Assembly: GCA_011947345.1 (NCBI GenBank)
Contig: JAAVTG010000387.1
Span: 1 to 64,000, forward strand
Length of the DNA: 64,000 nucleotides
Reading direction: 5' to 3'
DNA from: Phytophthora quininea
Lineage: Eukaryota; Oomycota; Peronosporomycetes; Peronosporales; Peronosporaceae
The first letter of the stretch is position 1, and each line of letters opens with the position of its first letter. This document shows positions 22,774 to 35,549 of this stretch, in pieces. Both the position numbers and the translations under genes were made by a program. The notes below the pieces were generated by a model. It did no database searches, had not been told where the DNA came from, and was given only the letters and a program-made list of their open reading frames with translations.

Positions 22774-23242
22774 TTAGCAACTCGCACACTAGCGCCCACG
22801 CCGATCCAAACGCGATTGCCAGCCCCACACGCATCGCTCAAGCGGACCCGGGCCATCAGCCGCTTGCCCCGCTCCTGCGCCACCTCTCAACGCGTCGGAT
22901 CGCTCCCCGCGCCGTTCTACGCGACGCCACAGTCGGCCACAGTCGGCCACAGTCGGCCACAGTTGGCCGACGTCGCAGCCACAGTCGGTCGACGTCGCAG
23001 CCACAGTCGGTCGACGTCGCAGCCACAGTCGGTCGACGTCGCAGCCACAGTCGGTCGACGTCGCAGCCACGGCGCGGCCGCCCCACGACTGACGACTCCG
23101 CGCCGACAGCTGCGCAGCGTTCCGGTGGCCACGGACCACTCGCGCGCACAACCGAAACCGGAAACCGGAAACCGAAAACCGGAAACCGAAAACCCCGTCC
23201 GACACGCACACGCTGCAAAACGGGGTGCGTGAATAAAGAGAT

Positions 23243-23323
23243 CGACAGCTGTGAGACTTGAACTCACGCGGGTTACCCCAATAGATTTCGAGTCTATCGC
23301 CTTAACCGCTCGGCCAAGCTGTC
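23243..23323 (-). tRNA. tRNA-Ser(CGA): tRNA-Ser(CGA), copy 41
   Basis: 551 bp to next. Confidence 0.95.
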
Positions 23324-23793
23324 TTAGCAACTCGCACACTAGCGCCCACGCCGATCCAAACGCGATTGCCAGCCCCACACGCATCGCTCAAGCGGACCCG
23401 GGCCATCAGCCGCTTGCCCCGCTCCTGCGCCACCTCTCAACGCGTCGGATCGCTCCCCGCGCCGTTCTACGCGACGCCACAGTCGGCCACAGTCGGCCAC
23501 AGTCGGCCACAGTTGGCCGACGTCGCAGCCACAGTCGGTCGACGTCGCAGCCACAGTCGGTCGACGTCGCAGCCACAGTCGGTCGACGTCGCAGCCACAG
23601 TCGGTCGACGTCGCAGCCACGGCGCGGCCGCCCCACGACTGACGACTCCGCGCCGACAGCTGCGCAGCGTTCCGGTGGCCACGGACCACTCGCGCGCACA
23701 ACCGAAAACCGGAAACCGGAAACCGAAAACCGGAAACCGAAAACCCCGTCCGACACGCACACGCTGCAAAACGGGGTGCGTGAATAAAGAGAT

Positions 23794-23874
23794 CGACAGC
23801 TGTGAGACTTGAACTCACGCGGGTTACCCCAATAGATTTCGAGTCTATCGCCTTAACCGCTCGGCCAAGCTGTC
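23794..23874 (-). tRNA. tRNA-Ser(CGA): tRNA-Ser(CGA), copy 42
   Basis: 495 bp to next. Confidence 0.95.
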
Positions 23875-24288
23875 TTAGCAACTCGCACACTAGCGCCCAC
23901 GCCGATCCAAACGCGATTGCCAGCCCCACACGCATCGCTCAAGCGGACCCGGGCCATCAGCCGCTTGCCCCGCTCCTGCGCCACCTCTCAACGCGTCGGA
24001 TCGCTCCCGCGCCGTTCTACGCGACGCCACAGTCGGCCACAGTCGGCCACAGTTGGCCGACGTCGCAGCCACAGTCGGTCGACGTCGCAGCCACAGTCGG
24101 TCGACGTCGCAGCCACGGCGCGGCCGCCCCACGACTGACGACTCCGCGCCGACAGCTGCGCAGCGTTCCGGTGGCCACGGACCACTCGCGCGCACAACCG
24201 AAACCGGAAACCGGAAACCGAAAACCGGAAACCGAAAACCCCGTCCGACACGCACACGCTGCAAAACGGGGTGCGTGAATAAAGAGAT

Positions 24289-24369
24289 CGACAGCTGTGA
24301 GACTTGAACTCACGCGGGTTACCCCAATAGATTTCGAGTCTATCGCCTTAACCGCTCGGCCAAGCTGTC
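24289..24369 (-). tRNA. tRNA-Ser(CGA): tRNA-Ser(CGA), copy 43
   Basis: 474 bp to next. Confidence 0.95.
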
Positions 24370-24762
24370 TTAGCAACTCGCACACTAGCGCCCACGCCGA
24401 TCCAAACGCGATTGCCAGCCCCACACGCATCGCTCAAGCGGACCCGGGCCATCAGCCGCTTGCCCCGCTCCTGCGCCACCTCTCAACGCGTCGGATCGCT
24501 CCCGCGCCGTTCTACGCGACGCCACAGTCGGCCACAGTCGGCCACAGTTGGCCGACGTCGCAGCCACAGTCGGTCGACGTCGCAGCCACGGCGCGGCCGC
24601 CCCACGACTGACGACTCCGCGCCGACAGCTGCGCAGCGTTCCGGTGGCCACGGACCACTCGCGCGCACAACCGAAAACCGGAAACCGGAAACCGAAAACC
24701 GGAAACCGAAAACCCCGTCCGACACGCACACGCTGCAAAACGGGGTGCGTGAATAAAGAGAT

Positions 24763-24843
24763 CGACAGCTGTGAGACTTGAACTCACGCGGGTTACCCCA
24801 ATAGATTTCGAGTCTATCGCCTTAACCGCTCGGCCAAGCTGTC
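24763..24843 (-). tRNA. tRNA-Ser(CGA): tRNA-Ser(CGA), copy 44
   Basis: 476 bp to next. Confidence 0.95.
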
Positions 24844-25238
24844 TTAGCAACTCGCACACTAGCGCCCACGCCGATCCAAACGCGATTGCCAGCCCCACAC
24901 GCATCGCTCAAGCGGACCCGGGCCATCAGCCGCTTGCCCCGCTCCTGCGCCACCTCTCAACGCGTCGGATCGCTCCCCGCGCCGTTCTACGCGACGCCAC
25001 AGTCGGCCACAGTCGGCCACAGTCGGCCACAGTTGGCCGACGTCGCAGCCACAGTCGGTCGACGTCGCAGCCACGGCGCGGCCGCCCCACGACCGACGCC
25101 TCCGCGCCGACAGCTGCGCAGCGTTCCGGTGGCCACGGACCACTCGCGCGCACAACCGAAAACCGGAAACCGAAACCGGAAACCGAAAACCCGTCCGACA
25201 CGCACACGCTGCAAAACGGGGTGCGTGAATAAAGAGAT

Positions 25239-25319
25239 CGACAGCTGTGAGACTTGAACTCACGCGGGTTACCCCAATAGATTTCGAGTCTATCGCCTTA
25301 ACCGCTCGGCCAAGCTGTC
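25239..25319 (-). tRNA. tRNA-Ser(CGA): tRNA-Ser(CGA), copy 45
   Basis: 473 bp to next. Confidence 0.95.
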
Positions 25320-25711
25320 TTAGCAACTCGCACACTAGCGCCCACGCCGATCCAAACGCGATTGCCAGCCCCACACGCATCGCTCAAGCGGACCCGGGCC
25401 ATCAGCCGCTTGCCCCGCTCCTGCGCCACCTCTCAACGCGTCGGATCGCTCCCCGCGCCGTTCTACGCGACGCCACAGTCGGCCACAGTCGGCCACAGTT
25501 GGCCGACGTCGCAGCCACAGTCGGTCGACGTCGCAGCCACGGCGCGGCCGCCCACGACTGACGACTCCGCGCCGACAGCTGCGCAGCGTTCCGGTGGCCA
25601 CGGACCACTCGCGCGCACAACCGAAAACCGGAAACCGGAAACCGAAACCGGAAACCGAAAACCCCGTCCGACACGCACACGCTGCAAAACGGGGTGCGTG
25701 AATAAAGAGAT

Positions 25712-25792
25712 CGACAGCTGTGAGACTTGAACTCACGCGGGTTACCCCAATAGATTTCGAGTCTATCGCCTTAACCGCTCGGCCAAGCTGTC
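25712..25792 (-). tRNA. tRNA-Ser(CGA): tRNA-Ser(CGA), copy 46
   Basis: 515 bp to next; enlarged heptamer/hexamer tract. Confidence 0.95.
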
Positions 25793-26226
25793 TTAGCAAC
25801 TCGCACACTAGCGCCCACGCCGATCCAAACGCGATTGCCAGCCCCACACGCATCGCTCAAGCGGACCCGGGCCATCAGCCGCTTGCCCCGCTCCTGCGCC
25901 ACCTCTCAACGCGTCGGATCGCTCCCCGCGCCGTTCTACGCGACGCCACAGTCGGCCACAGTCGGCCACAGTTGGCCGACGTCGCAGCCACAGTCGGTCG
26001 ACGTCGCAGCCACAGTCGGTCGACGTCGCAGCCACGGCGCGGCCGCCCCACGACTGACGACTCCGCGCCGACAGCTGCGCAGCGTTCCGGTGGCCACGGA
26101 CCACTCGCGCGCACAACCGAAAACCGGAAACCGGAAACCGAAACCGGAAACCGAAAACCGAAAACCGGAAACCGAAACCCGTCCGACACGCACACGCTGC
26201 AAAACGGGGTGCGTGAATAAAGAGAT

Positions 26227-26307
26227 CGACAGCTGTGAGACTTGAACTCACGCGGGTTACCCCAATAGATTTCGAGTCTATCGCCTTAACCGCTCGGCCA
26301 AGCTGTC
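26227..26307 (-). tRNA. tRNA-Ser(CGA): tRNA-Ser(CGA), copy 47
   Basis: 515 bp to next. Confidence 0.95.
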
Positions 26308-26741
26308 TTAGCAACTCGCACACTAGCGCCCACGCCGATCCAAACGCGATTGCCAGCCCCACACGCATCGCTCAAGCGGACCCGGGCCATCAGCCGCTTG
26401 CCCCGCTCCTGCGCCACCTCTCAACGCGTCGGATCGCTCCCCGCGCCGTTCTACGCGACGCCACAGTCGGCCACAGTTGGCCGACGTCGCAGCCACAGTT
26501 GGCCGACGTCGCAGCCACAGTCGGTCGACGTCGCAGCCACAGTCGGTCGACGTCGCAGCCACGGCGCGGCCGCCCCACGACTGACGACTCCGCGCCGACA
26601 GCTGCGCAGCGTTCCGGTGGCCACGGACCACTCGCGCGCACAACCGAAAACCGGAAACCGGAAACCGAAACCGGAAACCGGAAACCGAAAACCCCGTCCG
26701 ACACGCACACGCTGCAAAACGGGGTGCGTGAATAAAGAGAT

Positions 26742-26822
26742 CGACAGCTGTGAGACTTGAACTCACGCGGGTTACCCCAATAGATTTCGAGTCTATCGCC
26801 TTAACCGCTCGGCCAAGCTGTC
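26742..26822 (-). tRNA. tRNA-Ser(CGA): tRNA-Ser(CGA), copy 48
   Basis: 517 bp to next. Confidence 0.95.
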
Positions 26823-27258
26823 TTAGCAACTCGCACACTAGCGCCCACGCCGATCCAAACGCGATTGCCAGCCCCACACGCATCGCTCAAGCGGACCCGG
26901 GCCATCAGCCGCTTGCCCCGCTCCTGCGCCACCTCTCAACGCGTCGGATCGCTCCCCGCGCCGTTCTACGCGACGCCACAGTCGGCCACAGTCGGCCACA
27001 GTTGGCCGACGTCGCAGCCACAGTCGGTCGACGTCGCAGCCACAGTCGGTCGACGTCGCAGCCACAGTCGGTCGACGTCGCAGCCACGGCGCGGCCGCCC
27101 ACGACTGACGACTCCGCGCCGACAGCTGCGCAGCGTTCCGGTGGCCACGGACCACTCGCGCGCACAACCGAAAACCGGAAACCGGAAACCGAAAACCGGA
27201 AACCGAAAACCCGTCCGACACGCACACGCTGCAAAACGGGGTGCGTGAATAAAGAGAT

Positions 27259-27339
27259 CGACAGCTGTGAGACTTGAACTCACGCGGGTTACCCCAATAG
27301 ATTTCGAGTCTATCGCCTTAACCGCTCGGCCAAGCTGTC
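27259..27339 (-). tRNA. tRNA-Ser(CGA): tRNA-Ser(CGA), copy 49
   Basis: 496 bp to next. Confidence 0.95.
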
Positions 27340-27754
27340 TTAGCAACTCGCACACTAGCGCCCACGCCGATCCAAACGCGATTGCCAGCCCCACACGCAT
27401 CGCTCAAGCGGACCCGGGCCATCAGCCGCTTGCCCCGCTCCTGCGCCACCTCTCAACGCGTCGGATCGCTCCCCGCGCCGTTCTACGCGACGCCACAGTC
27501 GGCCACAGTCGGCCACAGTTGGCCGACGTCGCAGCCACAGTCGGTCGACGTCGCAGCCACAGTCGGTCGACGTCGCAGCCACGGCGCGGCCGCCCCACGA
27601 CTGACGACTCCGCGCCGACAGCTGCGCAGCGTTCCGGTGGCCACGGACCACTCGCGCGCACAACCGAAACCGGAAACCGGAAACCGAAAACCGGAAACCG
27701 AAAACCCCGTCCGACACGCACACGCTGCAAAACGGGGTGCGTGAATAAAGAGAT

Positions 27755-27835
27755 CGACAGCTGTGAGACTTGAACTCACGCGGGTTACCCCAATAGATTT
27801 CGAGTCTATCGCCTTAACCGCTCGGCCAAGCTGTC
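27755..27835 (-). tRNA. tRNA-Ser(CGA): tRNA-Ser(CGA), copy 50
   Basis: 516 bp to next; one 22-bp repeat ends CGCAGTCACGG (single C to T). Confidence 0.95.
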
Positions 27836-28270
27836 TTAGCAACTCGCACACTAGCGCCCACGCCGATCCAAACGCGATTGCCAGCCCCACACGCATCGCT
27901 CAAGCGGACCCGGGCCATCAGCCGCTTGCCCCGCTCCTGCGCCACCTCTCAACGCGTCGGATCGCTCCCCGCGCCGTTCTACGCGACGCCACAGTCGGCC
28001 ACAGTCGGCCACAGTTGGCCGACGTCGCAGCCACAGTTGGCCGACGTCGCAGCCACAGTCGGTCGACGTCGCAGCCACAGTCGGTCGACGTCGCAGTCAC
28101 GGCGCGGCCGCCCACGACTGACGACTCCGCGCCGACAGCTGCGCAGCGTTCCGGTGGCCACGGACCACTCGCGCGCACAACCGAAACCGGAAACCGGAAA
28201 CCGAAAACCGGAAACCGAAAACCCGTCCGACACGCACACGCTGCAAAACGGGGTGCGTGAATAAAGAGAT

Positions 28271-28351
28271 CGACAGCTGTGAGACTTGAACTCACGCGGG
28301 TTACCCCAATAGATTTCGAGTCTATCGCCTTAACCGCTCGGCCAAGCTGTC
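28271..28351 (-). tRNA. tRNA-Ser(CGA): tRNA-Ser(CGA), copy 51
   Basis: 482 bp to next; the right spacer has the CACGACGACGACTCC deletion variant. Confidence 0.95.
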
Positions 28352-28752
28352 TTAGCAACTCGCACACTAGCGCCCACGCCGATCCAAACGCGATTGCCAG
28401 CCCCACACGCATCGCTCAAGCGGACCCGGGCCATCAGCCGCTTGCCCCGCTCCTGCGCCACCTCTCAACGCGTCGGATCGCTCCCGCGCCGTTCTACGCG
28501 ACGCCACAGTCGGCCACAGTCGGCCACAGTTGGCCGACGTCGCAGCCACAGTCGGTCGACGTCGCAGCCACAGTCGGTCGACGTCGCAGCCACGGCGCGG
28601 CCGCCCCACGACGACGACTCCGCGCCGACAGCTGCGCAGCGTTCCGGTGGCCACGGACCACTCGCGCGCACAACCGAAACCGGAAACCGAAAACCGAAAA
28701 AAACCCGTCCGACACGCACACGCTGCAAAACGGGGTGCGTGAATAAAGAGAT

Positions 28753-28833
28753 CGACAGCTGTGAGACTTGAACTCACGCGGGTTACCCCAATAGATTTCG
28801 AGTCTATCGCCTTAACCGCTCGGCCAAGCTGTC
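28753..28833 (-). tRNA. tRNA-Ser(CGA): tRNA-Ser(CGA), copy 52
   Basis: 479 bp to next; its 3' flank has an unusually long A7 (T7 on the - strand) at about 28696-28702. Confidence 0.95.
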
Positions 28834-29134
28834 TTAGCAACTCGCACACTAGCGCCCACGCCGATCCAAACGCGATTGCCAGCCCCACACGCATCGCTCA
28901 AGCGGACCCGGGCCATCAGCCGCTTGCCCCGCTCCTGCGCCACCTCTCAACGCGTCGGATCGCTCCCCGCGCCGTTCTACGCGACGCCACAGTCGGCCAC
29001 AGTCGGCCACAGTTGGCCGACGTCGCAGCCACAGTCGGTCGACGTCGCAGCCACGGCGCGGCCGCCCCACGACTGACGACTCCGCGCCGACAGCTGCGCA
29101 GCGTTCCGGTGGCCACGGACCACTCGCGCGCACA

Positions 29135-29167
<33 letters not shown>

Positions 29168-29231
29168 CCGGAAACCGAAAACCCCGTCCGACACGCACAC
29201 GCTGCAAAACGGGGTGCGTGAATAAAGAGAT

Positions 29232-29312
29232 CGACAGCTGTGAGACTTGAACTCACGCGGGTTACCCCAATAGATTTCGAGTCTATCGCCTTAACCGCTC
29301 GGCCAAGCTGTC
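29232..29312 (-). tRNA. tRNA-Ser(CGA): tRNA-Ser(CGA), copy 53
   Basis: 506 bp to next; GCGTTTCGG variant. Confidence 0.95.
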
Positions 29313-29737
29313 TTAGCAACTCGCACACTAGCGCCCACGCCGATCCAAACGCGATTGCCAGCCCCACACGCATCGCTCAAGCGGACCCGGGCCATCAGCC
29401 GCTTGCCCCGCTCCTGCGCCACCTCTCAACGCGTCGGATCGCTCCCCGCGCCGTTCTACGCGACGCCACAGTCGGCCACAGTCGGCCACAGTCGGCCACA
29501 GTTGGCCGACGTCGCAGCCACAGTCGGTCGACGTCGCAGCCACAGTCGGTCGACGTCGCAGCCACGGCGCGGCCGCCCCACGACTGACGACTCCGCGCCG
29601 ACAGCTGCGCAGCGTTTCGGTGGCCACGGACCACTCGCGCGCACAACCGAAACCGGAAACCGGAAACCGAAAACCGGAAACCGAAAACCCCGTCCGACAC
29701 GCACACGCTGCAAAACGGGGTGCGTGAATAAAGAGAT

Positions 29738-29818
29738 CGACAGCTGTGAGACTTGAACTCACGCGGGTTACCCCAATAGATTTCGAGTCTATCGCCTTAA
29801 CCGCTCGGCCAAGCTGTC
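29738..29818 (-). tRNA. tRNA-Ser(CGA): tRNA-Ser(CGA), copy 54
   Basis: 507 bp to next; the tract contains a run of CCGAAA hexamers. Confidence 0.95.
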
Positions 29819-30244
29819 TTAGCAACTCGCACACTAGCGCCCACGCCGATCCAAACGCGATTGCCAGCCCCACACGCATCGCTCAAGCGGACCCGGGCCA
29901 TCAGCCGCTTGCCCCGCTCCTGCGCCACCTCTCAACGCGTCGGATCGCTCCCGCGCCGTTCTACGCGACGCCACAGTCGGCCACAGTCGGCCACAGTTGG
30001 CCGACGTCGCAGCCACAGTCGGTCGACGTCGCAGCCACAGTCGGTCGACGTCGCAGCCACGGCGCGGCCGCCCCACGACTGACGACTCCGCGCCGACAGC
30101 TGCGCAGCGTTCCGGTGGCCACGGACCACTCGCGCGCACAACCGAAAACCGGAAACCGGAAACCGAAACCGAAACCGAAACCGGAAACCGAAAACCCCGT
30201 CCGACACGCACACGCTGCAAAACGGGGTGCGTGAATAAAGAGAT

Positions 30245-30325
30245 CGACAGCTGTGAGACTTGAACTCACGCGGGTTACCCCAATAGATTTCGAGTCTATC
30301 GCCTTAACCGCTCGGCCAAGCTGTC
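30245..30325 (-). tRNA. tRNA-Ser(CGA): tRNA-Ser(CGA), copy 55
   Basis: 479 bp to next; hexamer run as in unit 54. Confidence 0.95.
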
Positions 30326-30723
30326 TTAGCAACTCGCACACTAGCGCCCACGCCGATCCAAACGCGATTGCCAGCCCCACACGCATCGCTCAAGCGGACC
30401 CGGGCCATCAGCCGCTTGCCCCGCTCCTGCGCCACCTCTCAACGCGTCGGATCGCTCCCCGCGCCGTTCTACGCGACGCCACAGTCGGCCACAGTCGGCC
30501 ACAGTTGGCCGACGTCGCAGCCACAGTCGGTCGACGTCGCAGCCACGGCGCGGCCGCCCCACGACTGACGACTCCGCGCCGACAGCTGCGCAGCGTTCCG
30601 GTGGCCACGGACCACTCGCGCGCACAACCGAAAACCGGAAACCGAAACCGAAACCGAAACCGGAAACCGAAAACCCCGTCCGACACGCACACGCTGCAAA
30701 ACGGGGTGCGTGAATAAAGAGAT

Positions 30724-30804
30724 CGACAGCTGTGAGACTTGAACTCACGCGGGTTACCCCAATAGATTTCGAGTCTATCGCCTTAACCGCTCGGCCAAGC
30801 TGTC
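30724..30804 (-). tRNA. tRNA-Ser(CGA): tRNA-Ser(CGA), copy 56
   Basis: 488 bp to next. Confidence 0.95.
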
Positions 30805-31211
30805 TTAGCAACTCGCACACTAGCGCCCACGCCGATCCAAACGCGATTGCCAGCCCCACACGCATCGCTCAAGCGGACCCGGGCCATCAGCCGCTTGCCC
30901 CGCTCCTGCGCCACCTCTCAACGCGTCGGATCGCTCCCGCGCCGTTCTACGCGACGCCACAGTCGGCCACAGTCGGCCACAGTTGGCCGACGTCGCAGCC
31001 ACAGTCGGTCGACGTCGCAGCCACAGTCGGTCGACGTCGCAGCCACGGCGCGGCCGCCCCACGACTGACGACTCCGCGCCGACAGCTGCGCAGCGTTCCG
31101 GTGGCCACGGACCACTCGCGCGCACAACCGAAAACCGGAAACCGAAACCGGAAACCGAAAACCCCGTCCGACACGCACACGCTGCAAAACGGGGTGCGTG
31201 AATAAAGAGAT

Positions 31212-31292
31212 CGACAGCTGTGAGACTTGAACTCACGCGGGTTACCCCAATAGATTTCGAGTCTATCGCCTTAACCGCTCGGCCAAGCTGTC
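31212..31292 (-). tRNA. tRNA-Ser(CGA): tRNA-Ser(CGA), copy 57
   Basis: 511 bp to next. Confidence 0.95.
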
Positions 31293-31722
31293 TTAGCAAC
31301 TCGCACACTAGCGCCCACGCCGATCCAAACGCGATTGCCAGCCCCACACGCATCGCTCAAGCGGACCCGGGCCATCAGCCGCTTGCCCCGCTCCTGCGCC
31401 ACCTCTCAACGCGTCGGATCGCTCCCGCGCCGTTCTACGCGACGCCACAGTCGGCCACAGTCGGCCACAGTTGGCCGACGTCGCAGCCACAGTTGGCCGA
31501 CGTCGCAGCCACAGTCGGTCGACGTCGCAGCCACAGTCGGTCGACGTCGCAGCCACGGCGCGGCCGCCCCACGACTGACGACTCCGCGCCGACAGCTGCG
31601 CAGCGTTCCGGTGGCCACGGACCACTCGCGCGCACAACCGAAAACCGGAAACCGAAAACCGGAAACCGAAAACCCCGTCCGACACGCACACGCTGCAAAA
31701 CGGGGTGCGTGAATAAAGAGAT

Positions 31723-31803
31723 CGACAGCTGTGAGACTTGAACTCACGCGGGTTACCCCAATAGATTTCGAGTCTATCGCCTTAACCGCTCGGCCAAGCT
31801 GTC
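31723..31803 (-). tRNA. tRNA-Ser(CGA): tRNA-Ser(CGA), copy 58
   Basis: 489 bp to next; GCGTTTCGG variant. Confidence 0.95.
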
Positions 31804-32104
31804 TTAGCAACTCGCACACTAGCGCCCACGCCGATCCAAACGCGATTGCCAGCCCCACACGCATCGCTCAAGCGGACCCGGGCCATCAGCCGCTTGCCCC
31901 GCTCCTGCGCCACCTCTCAACGCGTCGGATCGCTCCCCGCGCCGTTCTACGCGACGCCACAGTCGGCCACAGTCGGCCACAGTTGGCCGACGTCGCAGCC
32001 ACAGTCGGTCGACGTCGCAGCCACGGCGCGGCCGCCCCACGACTGACGACTCCGCGCCGACAGCTGCGCAGCGTTTCGGTGGCCACGGACCACTCGCGCG
32101 CACA

Positions 32105-32150
<46 letters not shown>

Positions 32151-32211
32151 GAAACCGAAAACCCCGTCCGACACGCACACGCTGCAAAACGGGGTGCGTG
32201 AATAAAGAGAT

Positions 32212-32292
32212 CGACAGCTGTGAGACTTGAACTCACGCGGGTTACCCCAATAGATTTCGAGTCTATCGCCTTAACCGCTCGGCCAAGCTGTC
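32212..32292 (-). tRNA. tRNA-Ser(CGA): tRNA-Ser(CGA), copy 59
   Basis: 514 bp to next; private changes GACGTCCCAGCC and GGCGCAGCCGCC, and a different A-rich tract. Confidence 0.95.
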
Positions 32293-32725
32293 TTAGCAAC
32301 TCGCACACTAGCGCCCACGCCGATCCAAACGCGATTGCCAGCCCCACACGCATCGCTCAAGCGGACCCGGGCCATCAGCCGCTTGCCCCGCTCCTGCGCC
32401 ACCTCTCAACGCGTCGGATCGCTCCCCGCGCCGTTCTACGCGACGCCACAGTCGGCCACAGTCGGCCACAGTTGGCCGACGTCGCAGCCACAGTTGGCCG
32501 ACGTCGCAGCCACAGTCGGTCGACGTCGCAGCCACAGTCGGTCGACGTCCCAGCCACGGCGCAGCCGCCCCACGACTGACGACTCCGCGCCGACAGCTGC
32601 GCAGCGTTCCGGTGGCCACGGACCACTCGCGCGCACAACCGAAAACCGGAAACCGGAAAACCGGAAACCGGAAAACCCCGTCCGACACGCACACGCTGCA
32701 AAACGGGGTGCGTGAATAAAGAGAT

Positions 32726-32806
32726 CGACAGCTGTGAGACTTGAACTCACGCGGGTTACCCCAATAGATTTCGAGTCTATCGCCTTAACCGCTCGGCCAA
32801 GCTGTC
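32726..32806 (-). tRNA. tRNA-Ser(CGA): tRNA-Ser(CGA), copy 60
   Basis: 480 bp to next. Confidence 0.95.
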
Positions 32807-33205
32807 TTAGCAACTCGCACACTAGCGCCCACGCCGATCCAAACGCGATTGCCAGCCCCACACGCATCGCTCAAGCGGACCCGGGCCATCAGCCGCTTGC
32901 CCCGCTCCTGCGCCACCTCTCAACGCGTCGGATCGCTCCCCGCGCCGTTCTACGCGACGCCACAGTCGGCCACAGTCGGCCACAGTTGGCCGACGTCGCA
33001 GCCACAGTCGGTCGACGTCGCAGCCACGGCGCGGCCGCCCCACGACTGACGACTCCGCGCCGACAGCTGCGCAGCGTTCCGGTGGCCACGGACCACTCGC
33101 GCGCACAACCGAAAACCGGAAACCGGAAACCGAAAACCGAAAACCGGAAACCGAAAACCCCGTCCGACACGCACACGCCAAAACGGGGTGCGTGAATAAA
33201 GAGAT

Positions 33206-33286
33206 CGACAGCTGTGAGACTTGAACTCACGCGGGTTACCCCAATAGATTTCGAGTCTATCGCCTTAACCGCTCGGCCAAGCTGTC
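33206..33286 (-). tRNA. tRNA-Ser(CGA): tRNA-Ser(CGA), copy 61
   Basis: 476 bp to next; its 3' trailer lacks 3 bp (CACGCCAAAACG, near 33175). Confidence 0.95.
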
Positions 33287-33681
33287 TTAGCAACTCGCAC
33301 ACTAGCGCCCACGCCGATCCAAACGCGATTGCCAGCCCCACACGCATCGCTCAAGCGGACCCGGGCCATCAGCCGCTTGCCCCGCTCCTGCGCCACCTCT
33401 CAACGCGTCGGATCGCTCCCGCGCCGTTCTACGCGACGCCACAGTCGGCCACAGTCGGCCACAGTTGGCCGACGTCGCAGCCACAGTTGGCCGACGTCGC
33501 AGCCACGGCGCGGCCGCCCGACGACGACTCCGCGCCGACAGCTGCGCAGCGTTCCGGTGGCCACGGACCACTCGCGCGCACAACCGAAAACCGGAAACCG
33601 GAAACCGAAAACCGAAACCGGAAACCGAAAACCCCGTCCGACACGCACACGCTGCAAAACGGGGTGCGTGAATAAAGAGAT

Positions 33682-33762
33682 CGACAGCTGTGAGACTTGA
33701 ACTCACGCGGGTTACCCCAATAGATTTCGAGTCTATCGCCTTAACCGCTCGGCCAAGCTGTC
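33682..33762 (-). tRNA. tRNA-Ser(CGA): tRNA-Ser(CGA), copy 62
   Basis: 465 bp to next; the centromere-proximal block of short units begins here. Confidence 0.95.
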
Positions 33763-34146
33763 TTAGCAACTCGCACACTAGCGCCCACGCCGATCCAAAC
33801 GCGATTGCCAGCCCCACACGCATCGCTCAAGCGGACCCGGGCCATCAGCCGCTTGCCCCGCTCCTGCGCCACCTCTCAACGCGTCGGATCGCTCCCGCGC
33901 CGTTCTACGCGACGCCACAGTCGGCCACAGTCGGCCACAGTTGGCCGACGTCGCAGCCACGGCGCGGCCGCCCCACGACCGACGCCTCCGCGCCGACAGC
34001 TGCGCAGCGTTCCGGTGGCCACGGACCACTCGCGCGCACAACCGAAAACCGGAAACCGGAAACCGAAAACCGGAAACCGAAAACCGGAAACCGAAAACCC
34101 GTCCGACACGCACACGCTGCAAAACGGGGTGCGTGAATAAAGAGAT

Positions 34147-34227
34147 CGACAGCTGTGAGACTTGAACTCACGCGGGTTACCCCAATAGATTTCGAGTCTA
34201 TCGCCTTAACCGCTCGGCCAAGCTGTC
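34147..34227 (-). tRNA. tRNA-Ser(CGA): tRNA-Ser(CGA), copy 63
   Basis: 473 bp to next; one truncated 22-bp repeat remains. Confidence 0.95.
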
Positions 34228-34619
34228 TTAGCAACTCGCACACTAGCGCCCACGCCGATCCAAACGCGATTGCCAGCCCCACACGCATCGCTCAAGCGGA
34301 CCCGGGCCATCAGCCGCTTGCCCCGCTCCTGCGCCACCTCTCAACGCGTCGGATCGCTCCCCGCGCCGTTCTACGCGACGCCACAGTCGGCCACAGTCGG
34401 CCACAGTTGGCCGACGTCGCAGCCAGTCGGTCGACGTCGCAGCCACGGCGCGGCCGCCCCACGACTGACGCCTCCGCGCCGACAGCTGCGCAGCGTTCCG
34501 GTGGCCACGGACCACTCGCGCGCACAACTGAAAACCGGAAACCGGAAACCGAAAACCGGAAACCGAAAACCCCGTCCGACACGCACACGCTGCAAAACGG
34601 GGTGCGTGAATAAAGAGAT

Positions 34620-34700
34620 CGACAGCTGTGAGACTTGAACTCACGCGGGTTACCCCAATAGATTTCGAGTCTATCGCCTTAACCGCTCGGCCAAGCTGTC
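34620..34700 (-). tRNA. tRNA-Ser(CGA): tRNA-Ser(CGA), copy 64
   Basis: 465 bp to next; the tract has several CCTGAAA/CTGAAAA heptamers. Confidence 0.95.
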
Positions 34701-35084
34701 TTAGCAACTCGCACACTAGCGCCCACGCCGATCCAAACGCGATTGCCAGCCCCACACGCATCGCTCAAGCGGACCCGGGCCATCAGCCGCTTGCCCCGCT
34801 CCTGCGCCACCTCTCAACGCGTCGGATCGCTCCCGCGCCGTTCTACGCGACGCCACAGTCGGCCACAGTCGGCCACAGTTGCCGACGTCGCAGCCACGGC
34901 GCGGCCGCCCCACGACCGACGCCTCCGCGCCGACAGCTGCGCAGCGTTCCGGTGGCCACGGACCACTCGCGCGCACAACCGAAAACCTGAAACCGGAAAC
35001 TGAAAACCGGAAACTGAAAACCGGAAACCGAAAACCCTGTCCGACACGCACACGCTGCAAAACGGGGTGCGTGAATAAAGAGAT

Positions 35085-35165
35085 CGACAGCTGTGAGACT
35101 TGAACTCACGCGGGTTACCCCAATAGATTTCGAGTCTATCGCCTTAACCGCTCGGCCAAGCTGTC
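35085..35165 (-). tRNA. tRNA-Ser(CGA): tRNA-Ser(CGA), copy 65
   Basis: 465 bp to next; its 3' flank reads AACCCTGTCCG instead of AACCCCGTCCG. Confidence 0.95.
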
Positions 35166-35549
35166 TTAGCAACTCGCACACTAGCGCCCACGCCGATCCA
35201 AACGCGATTGCCAGCCCCACACGCATCGCTCAAGCGGACCCGGGCCATCAGCCGCTTGCCCCGCTCCTGCGCCACCTCTCAACGCGTCGGATCGCTCCCC
35301 GCGCCGTTCTACGCGACGCCACAGTCGGCCACAGTCGGCCACAGTTGGCCGACGTCGCAGCCACGGCGCGGCCGCCCCACGACCGACGCCTCCGCGCCGA
35401 CAGCTGCGCAGCGTTCCGGTGGCCACGGACCACTCGCGCGCACAACCGAAAACCGGAAACCGAAACCGGAAACCGAAACCGAAAACCGGAAACCGAAAAC
35501 CCCGTCCGACACGCACACGCTGCAAAACGGGGTGCGTGAATAAAGAGAT

